Source of the DNA: an uncultured Oscillospiraceae bacterium | GTDB taxonomy: Bacteria; Bacillota; Clostridia; Oscillospirales; Oscillospiraceae | Assembly (NCBI GenBank): GCA_958426425.1 | Contig: CATZYY010000126.1 | Span: forward strand, 1 to 6,981 | DNA: 6,981 nt | Direction: 5' to 3' | Made by a program: the position numbers and the translations under genes | The notes under the pieces: generated by a model | The model's input: the letters and a program-made list of their open reading frames with translations, nothing else | Told to the model about the DNA's origin: nothing | Databases searched by the model: none | Shown: positions 1 to 4,466 of the stretch, in pieces | Numbering within the stretch: position 1 is the stretch's first letter | How the letters are laid out: each line of letters starts with the position of its first letter

Positions 1-404
1 TATCTCTTGCTGAACTGGGGGGCGCGACGGGCAGCCTTGAGGCCGTACTTCTTGCGCTCCTTCATGCGAGGATCGCGGGTCAGGAAACCGGCCTTCTTCA
101 GAATGGGCCGATAGTCCTCGCTGGCCAGCAGCAGGGCGCGGGCAATGCCGTGGCGCAGAGCGCCGGCCTGACCGGAGACGCCGCCGCCGGCGACAGTGGC
201 CACAATGTCCATCTTGCCGGTGTTGCCGGTGGCCTCCAGGGGCTGACGGACCACCATCTTCAGGGTGTCCAGGCCAAAGTACTCATCGATGTCCCGGCCG
301 TTGATGGTGATGGAGCCGGTGCCGTTGGGGAACAGGTGAACGCGGGCCACGGAGGACTTCCGACGGCCGGTACCGTACAGGTAAGGCTTCTTAGACTGAT
401 ACAT
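1..404 (-). CDS. rpsI: 30S ribosomal protein S9 (stop codon cut by one base)
   Basis: Ribosomal protein S9 of the small subunit; its C-terminal tail reaches the P-site tRNA in the ribosome. The translation starts MYQSKKPYLYGTGRRKSSVA, which carries the family's GTGRRK-S-VARV opening, and ends in the universal S9 tail FSKR. There are 134 codons in the window, close to the usual 130. After the final Arg codon only the bases TA remain before the edge, so the stop (TAA or TAG) is missing just its last base and the protein is effectively complete. The internal stretch GGGVSGQAGALRHGIARAL and the region RDPRMKERKKYG are also typical of S9. An AAGGAGG ribosome site overlaps the TAA stop of rplM, and the start lies 15 bases beyond that stop, so the two genes form the classic L13-S9 operon with probable coupled translation. 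Confidence 0.98.
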   Translation of the reverse strand, partial: MYQSKKPYLYGTGRRKSSVARVHLFPNGTGSITINGRDIDEYFGLDTLKMVVRQPLEATGNTGKMDIVATVAGGGVSGQAGALRHGIARALLLASEDYRPILKKAGFLTRDPRMKERKKYGLKAARRAPQFSKR

Positions 405-419
405 TCTCGATACTCCTCC

Positions 420-851
420 TTACTCCACGTCCAGAGCCACGGGCTTCTGGGCCTGCTGCTCGTAGTTGGCGTCGGCGTAAATGTGCAGGCGCTTCAGGGA
501 ATCCTTGCCCACGGTGTTCTTGGGCAGCATGCCGCGGACGGCCACCCGCATGGCCAGCTCCGGCTTCTCCTGCATCAGGATGCGGTAGGGGGTCTCTTTC
601 AGACCGCCCACCCAGCCGGAGTGGGTGCGATAGAACTTCTGCTCGCCCTTCTTGCCGGTCAGGACAGCCTTGCCGGCGTTGATGATGATGACGTTGTCGC
701 CGCAGTCGGCGTGGGGAGTGTAAGTGGGCTTCAGCTTGCCGCGCAGCAGATCGGCGGCCCGGACGGCGGTTTTGCCCAGGGGCTTGCCGGCAGCGTCCAG
801 AATGTACCACTTGCGCTCAATGTTGGCCTTGTTTGCCATAAAAGTGGACAT
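420..851 (-). CDS. rplM: 50S ribosomal protein L13
   Basis: Large-subunit ribosomal protein L13, an early 23S rRNA assembly protein. I chose the start giving MSTFMANKANIERKWYILDA: it has a good ribosome site (GGAGG, 7 bases upstream) and matches the usual L13 beginning (M-x-TFMA-x-x-x-x-x-ERKWY). Upstream in-frame codons reach position 896 but lie in the leader. The product has 143 residues, the normal length for L13. Family landmarks are LRGKLKPTYTPH, GDNVIIINA, the LTGKK stretch, H-SGWVGGLK, and GMLPKNTVGKDSLKRLHIY near the C-terminus. It is the first gene of the rplM-rpsI operon, transcribed from the promoter at 927-955, with a short structured leader that may mediate ribosomal-protein autoregulation. 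Confidence 0.98.
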   Translation of the reverse strand: MSTFMANKANIERKWYILDAAGKPLGKTAVRAADLLRGKLKPTYTPHADCGDNVIIINAGKAVLTGKKGEQKFYRTHSGWVGGLKETPYRILMQEKPELAMRVAVRGMLPKNTVGKDSLKRLHIYADANYEQQAQKPVALDVE

Positions 852-920
852 GGTGTTTCCTCCGTATGATATATTTGTATTTGCTTTACAAATCAAGAGC
901 TCCGGGTTACAATCGGAGCA
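852..920 (-). promoter_or_regulatory. Structured 5' leader of rplM-rpsI (possible L13 leader)
   Basis: The untranslated leader between the inferred transcription start (about 920) and the rplM start codon. Read on the minus strand it can form two hairpins in a row. The first is GCTCCG, loop ATTGTAACC, CGGAGC (899-919). The second is ATTTGTA, loop AAGCAAA, TACAAAT (873-893). The ribosome site follows. Firmicutes rplM genes are known to carry an autoregulatory RNA called the L13 leader (Rfam RF00555), and position, size and two-stem layout fit that idea. I cannot confirm the match to the family's consensus from memory, so the identity is inference; the hairpins are visible. Confidence 0.5.
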
Positions 921-926
921 AGACTA

Positions 927-955
927 TTTATAGCACCGGGAAGCGGGCTTGTCAA
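927..955 (-). promoter_or_regulatory. Strong sigma-A promoter for rplM-rpsI
   Basis: On the minus strand: perfect -35 TTGACA (950-955), a 17-base spacer, and -10 TATAAA (927-932) preceded by TGC, which makes an extended -10. Just upstream, 956-970 is almost pure A/T (TAAATTAAAATTTTG) and could act as an UP element. Transcription should begin near 920. This is the strength expected for a ribosomal protein operon. Confidence 0.88.
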
Positions 956-1053
956 CAAAATTTTAATTTAGCGCGAAGAAAGCTCGCGTTTTCTTTGATT
1001 TTCTCTAAATAGCTCTTGAATTCTGATACTCCACTTTTGCTTTCCGCGGTACG

Positions 1054-1086
1054 AAAAAATGCCGGACAGCCCTTGGGCCGTCCGGC
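1054..1086 (-). terminator. Rho-independent terminator of the yaaL-bofA operon
   Basis: The inverted repeat GCCGGAC...GTCCGGC (1061-1067 with 1080-1086) is extended by GCCC/GGGC across one mismatch. On the minus strand it is followed by ATTTTTT (1054-1060). It lies about 20 bases after the bofA stop codon. On the plus strand only TTT follows, so it acts in the minus direction. It separates yaaL-bofA from the rplM promoter downstream. Confidence 0.88.
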
Positions 1087-1104
1087 TTTGCGGAAACTAT
1101 GTAG

Positions 1105-1368
1105 CTACAGGACCCACTGCACCAGAAGCAGCAGGGCGAAGCCCGGCAGACCCAGGATGCCGATGACCAGCGCGTTCCACAGGTTCAGCCCCAGGGTGAT
1201 GCCGGTGACTCCGGCCGTCAGGCCCACGGCCCACAGGGCCAGAAACCCCAGGGCCGTGTTGGCCAGCAGCTTCAGCGCCAGCCGGAGCGGGGCGCTGAAT
1301 ACCCGGATCAGGGCGATGAGGAAAAACCCCGCCAGAATGGCGGCGATGATTTTCTGATTCAGGTCCAT
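1105..1368 (-). CDS. bofA: BofA-family inhibitor of pro-sigma-K processing
   Basis: A small integral membrane protein of 87 residues, the same size as B. subtilis BofA. In the known system BofA works with SpoIVFA in the outer forespore membrane to hold the intramembrane protease SpoIVFB inactive until the forespore signals, delaying sigma-K activation in the mother cell. The sequence has three hydrophobic stretches (about residues 7-25, 32-55 and 58-86). It ends with the family's most recognisable block, N-LWNALVIGILGLPGFALLLL (residues 62-81), the counterpart of the Asn-containing, (I/L)VG(I/L)LG(I/L)PG segment of BofA. The start ATG has an AGGGGAGG ribosome site 4-5 bases upstream, lying inside the end of the preceding gene. 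The two genes overlap by 10 bases, so translation is probably coupled. The family call is firm; the exact role in this organism is inferred by homology. Confidence 0.9.
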   Translation of the reverse strand: MDLNQKIIAAILAGFFLIALIRVFSAPLRLALKLLANTALGFLALWAVGLTAGVTGITLGLNLWNALVIGILGLPGFALLLLVQWVL

Positions 1369-1622
1369 GCAGCCTCCCCTTCCAGCCCCGCCGCGGCCTG
1401 CGTTCCGGGGCTGCGCTCCTTGATGGCCCGGATGAGATAGTTGCAGCGGGCCTTGACAGCGCTGATCTGATAGATGCAGGATTCCACCAGCTCAGGGTCC
1501 AGGGCCTGGTTGAACTGACGGTAGGCGTGGGCCAGATCGGCCTGGGCCTCCAGCAGATCCGCCTTCAGGGCCAGCAGCTCCGGGTCCGGCCGGGTTTTTC
1601 CAGAAAAGAGAACGGTTTTCAT
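1359..1622 (-). CDS. yaaL: YaaL-like DUF2508 protein
   Basis: An 87-residue soluble protein with no signal peptide or membrane segment, rich in Ala, Leu and Glu and probably helical. The core (DPELLALKADLLEAQADLAH, then AYRQFNQALDPELVESCIYQ and AVKARCNYLIRAIKE) fits the DUF2508 family typified by B. subtilis YaaL: a first helix, an AY-x-x-F-(N/D) turn, a -(D/P)-ELVE-x-CIY- segment and a final Y-x-(I/L)-R-x-x-K-E. No biochemical function is known for this family. Its standard position directly before bofA supports the call. The ribosome site AGGAGG (1632-1637) sits 9 bases before the ATG. The C-terminal 15 or so residues (Ala/Gly/Glu-rich) are encoded in the overlap with the bofA ribosome site and start and look like an extension. 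Confidence 0.85.
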   Translation of the reverse strand: MKTVLFSGKTRPDPELLALKADLLEAQADLAHAYRQFNQALDPELVESCIYQISAVKARCNYLIRAIKERSPGTQAAAGLEGEAAWT

Positions 1623-1643
1623 GGCAGTGTCCCTCCTACATGT

Positions 1644-1671
1644 TATCTATGGAGAGTTTGGACAAATATGC
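1644..1671 (-). promoter_or_regulatory. Sigma-E-like promoter for yaaL-bofA
   Basis: On the minus strand GCATATT (1665-1671) fits the sigma-E -35 consensus KMATATT exactly. After 13 bases, CATAGATA (1644-1651) matches 5 of 8 positions of the -10 consensus CATACAHT. B. subtilis bofA is known to be made under sigma-E in the mother cell, so the assignment makes sense biologically. A weakness is that the inferred start (about 1638) falls at the edge of the ribosome site, giving a leader of only about 16 bases. Confidence 0.5.
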
Positions 1672-1699
1672 CAGATTTCATACGACAGGAGGGAACAAG

Positions 1700-2185
1700 A
1701 TGCCCACGGAGCAGGAGCGATTCATGGCGGAGGCCTTGGCCTTGGCCCATGAGGCTGCCCAGGCCGGGGAGGTGCCGGTGGGCTGCGTCATTGTCCAAAA
1801 CGGGCAGATCGTGGGCCGGGGCCGCAACCGGCGGGAGGAGAAGCAGGCTACCGCCTCCCACGCGGAGATGGAGGCCATTGCCCAGGCCAATGCGGCTCTG
1901 GGTACCTGGCGGCTGGAGGACTGTGAGCTGTACGTGACGCTGGAGCCCTGCCCCATGTGCGCCGGCGCCATTCTCAACGCCCGGATCGCCCGGGTGTGGT
2001 ACGGCACCCGGGACGAGGCCTTAGGCGCCTGCGGCGGCGTCACCAACCTCTTTATGGAGAGCTTCCCCAACCGGCCCGCCCTGGTAGGCGGCATCCTGGG
2101 GGAGGCGTGCCGGGCGGAGCTGGCGGCCTTTTTCGGCGCCCTGCGGGACCGGGAGAAAAAAACTGCCCGGGGGGAAGGGATTTAA
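1700..2185 (+). CDS. tadA: tRNA-specific adenosine-34 deaminase
   Basis: Converts adenosine to inosine at the wobble position of tRNA-Arg(ACG), allowing one tRNA to read several Arg codons; a cytosolic zinc enzyme that works as a dimer. The 161-residue product has the complete cytidine-deaminase-fold active site: H54-A-E56 (zinc ligand and proton shuttle) and PCPMCAGAI with zinc ligands C84 and C87. The N-terminal A-x-x-AGEVPVGCVIV and the later ARI-RVWYGTRDE and GGVTNLF segments are typical of TadA and separate it from free-base deaminases. I chose the ATG at 1700 because AGGAGGG (1687-1693) is ideally placed. The frame is open from 1640, but the extra 20 residues do not resemble TadA. It is divergent from yaaL; I see no convincing sigma-A promoter in the 77-base gap. 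Confidence 0.97.
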   Translation: MPTEQERFMAEALALAHEAAQAGEVPVGCVIVQNGQIVGRGRNRREEKQATASHAEMEAIAQANAALGTWRLEDCELYVTLEPCPMCAGAILNARIARVWYGTRDEALGACGGVTNLFMESFPNRPALVGGILGEACRAELAAFFGALRDREKKTARGEGI

Positions 2186-2275
2186 TACTTTTGTAACAAT
2201 TACCGCTGGTTTGCTTAACAACTCTCGGGTATCATAATACTTGCAAGAGACAAAACTTCTTTTCATCCAATCTTC

Positions 2276-2321
2276 CAAAAAATAGGGAACAGGGCCAGCC
2301 GGAAGGCTGGCCCTGTTCCTG
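2276..2321 (-). terminator. Strong hairpin terminator, mainly for the minus-strand membrane gene
   Basis: A perfect 15-base stem, GGAACAGGGCCAGCC (2286-2300) with GGCTGGCCCTGTTCC (2305-2319), closed by the tetraloop GGAA (a GNRA loop). On the minus strand it is followed by TATTTTTT (2277-2284), a good terminator about 80 bases past the stop of the 2401-3216 gene. On the plus strand the following TGTTTCT is a weaker T-tract, so it may also partly stop tadA transcription. Confidence 0.85.
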
Positions 2322-2349
2322 TTTCTGGAAAAGTTGTAAAAGAACCATG

Positions 2350-2385
2350 AATCCCGTCGAAAACGGTGTTTCCGGCGGGATTTTT
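2350..2385 (+). terminator. Rho-independent terminator for plus-strand (tadA) transcription
   Basis: AATCCCG (2350-2356) pairs with CGGGATT (2376-2382). The stem continues inward as TCG with CGG, then one A-C mismatch, then AAA with TTT, around a CGGTG loop. TTTTT (2381-2385) follows on the plus strand. On the minus strand no T-run follows, so it is directional. It sits about 165 bases after the tadA stop and 15 bases before the end of the converging gene. The 2186-2275 stretch between tadA and the first hairpin is A/T-rich and holds no gene I can support; a poor promoter-like pair (TTGCTT, 16 bases, CATAAT) lies around 2212-2239. Confidence 0.82.
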
Positions 2386-2400
2386 GTGATATGATAGGGC

Positions 2401-3216
2401 TTACGGATTGGCCGGGAGGTTGGACAGGCGCTGAAGCAGAAAGCCTGTCAGCAGCAGGGCGGCGCCGGCGTTGAACAGCAGGGAGCTGAGGGCGCCGCCG
2501 TCCGCCAGGGCGCCCAGGCACAGCGCCGCCGCCGGTACGGCATAGAGCACAAAGCGGCGGGTGCGGCCCGCCCCGCAGGAGAAGGCCGACAGCCGGTACA
2601 GGGCTAGAATCACCAGAACCAGGGCCAGCAGCTCTACCCAGTAGGCAGCCAGGACCGGATTGGCGGAGTCCTGCCGGTACACCAGCACCAGCCGGATCAC
2701 CAGGCACACCACCGGCGCCAGCAGCAGCGTGCCGCTGAAAGGCCGAGCCATCCCGTCGGGCCGGAGGCGGCAGGCGGCGACGGTGGGGAACAGGCACACC
2801 GCCGAAACCGCTGTCAGGACGCCCAGGATCAGCTGCTCCCGGCGGGAGACGGCGGACAGCGCCGCCATGCCCGGCAGCCCCTGGACTCCAAGGCCCGCGG
2901 CCATGTCCGCAAGGCCGGAGACCGCCATCAAAAACACCCCCGCCACCGCCAGGGTCAAAAGGCCGGCCTCTGGGGTGGAAAAGCCCTGGGGAAACAGCGG
3001 CGTGCCCTCCGATTCCTTGGGCAGGCGCCGGGACAGCAGGCCGCTGAGCACCATGACCAGGACCGCAAGAAGTGCTGTGGCCGCGCCGAAGGGCGCGCCG
3101 GGGACGGGCAATCCGGTGTCCGGCTCAAAGCCCACGCGCCACTGCAGCAGCCGCAGAACAAAGGCCGCGCAGCCGCCGCCCAGGGCCAGAACCGGAAATA
3201 CAGCATATCGTCTCAT
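2401..3216 (-). CDS. Multi-pass membrane protein of unknown function
   Basis: A 271-residue protein that I do not recognise as any named family. Hydrophobic segments at about residues 5-25, 43-62, 84-106, 128-148, 161-180, 188-210, 221-238 and 244-262 suggest eight membrane spans. Short basic loops (SRRLPK near 62-67, SRREQ near 124-128, RTRR near 218-221) probably mark cytoplasmic sides. The N-terminus (MRRYAVFPVL) is followed by a hydrophilic loop FEPDTGLPVPG at 30-40, the most distinctive non-membrane stretch. There are no ATP-binding, protease or transporter signature motifs. It is transcribed alone from the promoter at 3254-3282 and converges on tadA. From memory, similar 'hypothetical' proteins occur in Oscillospiraceae, but I cannot verify this. 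The coding region is real: it has a promoter, a ribosome site, a terminator and a consistent hydrophobic pattern. Confidence 0.88.
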   Translation of the reverse strand: MRRYAVFPVLALGGGCAAFVLRLLQWRVGFEPDTGLPVPGAPFGAATALLAVLVMVLSGLLSRRLPKESEGTPLFPQGFSTPEAGLLTLAVAGVFLMAVSGLADMAAGLGVQGLPGMAALSAVSRREQLILGVLTAVSAVCLFPTVAACRLRPDGMARPFSGTLLLAPVVCLVIRLVLVYRQDSANPVLAAYWVELLALVLVILALYRLSAFSCGAGRTRRFVLYAVPAAALCLGALADGGALSSLLFNAGAALLLTGFLLQRLSNLPANP

Positions 3217-3231
3217 AGGAGAAGTCTCCTT
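3217..3231 (-). promoter_or_regulatory. Ribosome site inside a small hairpin before the membrane gene
   Basis: On the minus-strand mRNA the sequence directly before the ATG is AAGGAGACTTCTCCT. AGGAG (3226-3230) is the Shine-Dalgarno core at normal distance, and CTCCT (3217-3221) can pair with it across the loop ACTT. The hairpin therefore covers the ribosome site and abuts the start codon. This may simply lower translation or make it temperature- or protein-sensitive. The stem is only 5 pairs, so the effect is uncertain. Confidence 0.55.
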
Positions 3232-3253
3232 ATCTTAGAAAATGTCAAGGGAC

Positions 3254-3282
3254 AGTATACCACGGGAAAAAAGATTTGTCCA
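3254..3282 (-). promoter_or_regulatory. Sigma-A promoter for the membrane gene
   Basis: On the minus strand: TGGACA (3277-3282, 5 of 6 to TTGACA), a 17-base spacer, then TATACT (3254-3259, 5 of 6 to TATAAT) preceded by TGG, an extended -10. Transcription would start near 3247, giving a leader of about 30 bases that contains the hairpin at the ribosome site. Confidence 0.8.
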
Positions 3283-3290
3283 TGCCGGTC

Positions 3291-3319
3291 TCATGTTCTC
3301 CAAAGAGGGCGCATACATT
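3291..3319 (+). promoter_or_regulatory. Sigma-E promoter for spoIID
   Basis: TCATGTT (3291-3297) matches 6 of 7 positions of the sigma-E -35 consensus KMATATT. After 14 bases, CATACATT (3312-3319) matches the -10 consensus CATACAHT perfectly. Transcription would start near 3326, about 37 bases before the spoIID start. spoIID is a classic sigma-E gene in B. subtilis, so sequence and context agree. Confidence 0.85.
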
Positions 3320-3362
3320 GAAGGGACAGGCCATTGTTTGGAGACGAAAGAGGAGGAAGTAC

Positions 3363-4388
3363 ATGAAGCGCACAACCCAGTTTCGCCAGACGGCCGCGGT
3401 GTCCGCGGTACTGCTGGCGCTGTTGTTTTTGCTGCCCCTGGCAGTGATCGTCCCCTTCCGGGACACGCTCTTTTCCACCCGGGACACGGTGGACGAGGGA
3501 ACCACAGAGCCCTTCCGTCCCGGTCAGCTGGACGCCGCCATGACGCTGCGGGTCCTGAACGAAGACACCGTGGAGGAAATGGATCTGGGTACGTACCTGG
3601 TGGGGGTGGTCCGGGCGGAGATGCCCGCCTCCTTTGAACCCGAGGCCCTGAAGGCCCAGGCGGTGGCCGCCCGAACCTACACGCTCTACAAGATACAGAC
3701 CGGCGGCAACCACGGCGATGAGGCCGATATCTGCACCGACTCCACCTGCTGTCAGGCCTATATCGCCGAGGACCGGGCCCGGGAGAACTGGGGAGAGGAC
3801 GCCGACGCCAACGAGGCAAAAATCGAGACGGCGGTCCGGGACACCGACGGGGAGACCATCCTCTATAACGGAACGCCGATTTTGGCGGTGTTCCACTCCT
3901 CCTCCGCCGGGCAGACCCGCGCTGCCGGAGAGGTGTGGGTCAGCGACCTGCCCTATCTCCAGGCGGTGGCGTCTCCGGAGCCGGGGGATGCCATTCCCAA
4001 CTATTACAGCCGGGCGGAGTTTACCGCGGAGGAGTTTCGGGAGAAGGTGGCCGCGGCCCTGCCGGAGGCGGATCTGTCCGGAGACATGGACACGTGGCTG
4101 AAAAACCCCGTAACCGACACTGCCGGCAGCGTGGAGACTGTGGAGCTGGGCGGCGTCACGGTCAAGGGCAGCACCGTGCGCAGCATCCTGGGCCTTCGGT
4201 CCGCCTGCTTTGAGTGGGAAGTCCAGGAGGGAACGCTGGTGTTTTTCGTCACCGGCTTCGGCCACGGCGTGGGCATGAGCCAGTACGGCGCCAACCAGAT
4301 GGCGGCGGAGGGGGCCGATTACAGGGAGATTCTCACCCACTACTACACCGGCGTCACGGTGGAGCCATACAGCGCCGGGCAGGGGTGA
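3363..4388 (+). CDS. spoIID: Stage II sporulation protein D, engulfment lytic transglycosylase
   Basis: A membrane-anchored peptidoglycan-cleaving enzyme of the mother cell. With SpoIIP and SpoIIM it forms the DMP machine that drives engulfment, cutting glycan strands whose stem peptides SpoIIP has removed. The product has 341 residues, nearly the same as B. subtilis SpoIID (343). It has a short cytoplasmic start, one membrane anchor (about 11-31), then the SpoIID domain. The catalytic glutamate is most likely E86 in VVRAEMP (the family's AEMP motif, E88 in B. subtilis), followed by EALKAQAVAARTY (94-106). H117, C124 and C130 resemble the zinc site described in Clostridioides difficile SpoIID. 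HSSSAGQT (178-185) and GFGHGVGMSQYGA (298-310) are further family hallmarks. The start at 3363 follows GAGGAGG; an open frame from 3276 adds a non-homologous 29 residues that overlap the promoter. spoIIP and spoIIM are not in the window. Confidence 0.96.
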   Translation: MKRTTQFRQTAAVSAVLLALLFLLPLAVIVPFRDTLFSTRDTVDEGTTEPFRPGQLDAAMTLRVLNEDTVEEMDLGTYLVGVVRAEMPASFEPEALKAQAVAARTYTLYKIQTGGNHGDEADICTDSTCCQAYIAEDRARENWGEDADANEAKIETAVRDTDGETILYNGTPILAVFHSSSAGQTRAAGEVWVSDLPYLQAVASPEPGDAIPNYYSRAEFTAEEFREKVAAALPEADLSGDMDTWLKNPVTDTAGSVETVELGGVTVKGSTVRSILGLRSACFEWEVQEGTLVFFVTGFGHGVGMSQYGANQMAAEGADYREILTHYYTGVTVEPYSAGQG

Positions 4389-4391
4389 GGC

Positions 4392-4421
4392 TTTACAACC
4401 CCTTGGGAAATATGGTAAAAT
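4392..4421 (+). promoter_or_regulatory. Likely sigma-A promoter for the stalk/NodB-like gene
   Basis: TTTACA (4392-4397, 5 of 6 to TTGACA), an 18-base spacer, then TAAAAT (4416-4421, 5 of 6 to TATAAT) with TGG just upstream, forming an extended -10. The inferred start is near 4428, 39 bases before the GTG start. No T-tract terminator lies between spoIID and this gene, so read-through from the sigma-E promoter is also possible. Confidence 0.6.
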
Positions 4422-4429
4422 ACCATATT
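4409..4429 (+). repeat. Perfect palindrome over the -10 region (candidate operator)
   Basis: AATATGGTA (4409-4417), then AAA, then TACCATATT (4421-4429): two perfect 9-base arms around a 3-base centre. It overlaps the proposed -10 element and start site, where a dimeric repressor would block transcription. It is not a convincing terminator because AAAAA, not T, follows on the plus strand. In RNA it could also form a hairpin. The cognate regulator is unknown. Confidence 0.6.
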
Positions 4430-4466
4430 CAAAAATGATTGAAACCGGGGAGAGGAGGCGGGAGCC

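Noticed and set aside
150..869. Long open frame on the plus strand opposite rpsI-rplM
   Set aside because: It is the antisense shadow of two certain ribosomal protein genes, with low-complexity Gly/Val/Leu content and no ribosome site.
971..992. GCGCGA...TCGCGT hairpin followed by TTTTC on the plus strand
   Set aside because: Only 5-6 pairs with a short T-run, and no plus-strand gene precedes it; it lies upstream of the rplM promoter and is probably incidental.
1658..1686. TTGGAC, 17 bases, TACGAC on the plus strand as a tadA promoter
   Set aside because: The -10 matches only 3 of 6 and transcription would start at or inside the ribosome site; too weak to claim.
2286..2319. GCCGGAAGG apical loop resembling signal recognition particle RNA, expected after tadA as in B. 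subtilis
   Set aside because: The hairpin is a perfect 15-pair stem with a GGAA loop. The conserved asymmetric internal loops of SRP RNA (GGAAGGAAGCAGCC region) are missing, and T-runs on its flanks mark a terminator.
2021..2797. Long minus-strand frame across tadA, the terminators and the membrane gene, including an internal MKRSFVSCKYYDTRELL start
   Set aside because: It runs through both terminators and through tadA in antisense, and is Pro/Arg/Gly-rich as expected of GC-rich shadow frames.
3243..3248. Second TTGACA on the minus strand near the membrane gene
   Set aside because: No -10 element lies at workable spacing; the sequence 17 bases on is already the ribosome-site region.
3291..4340. 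Long minus-strand frame opposite spoIID
   Set aside because: Antisense shadow of spoIID with His/Gly/Val-rich composition and no start signals.
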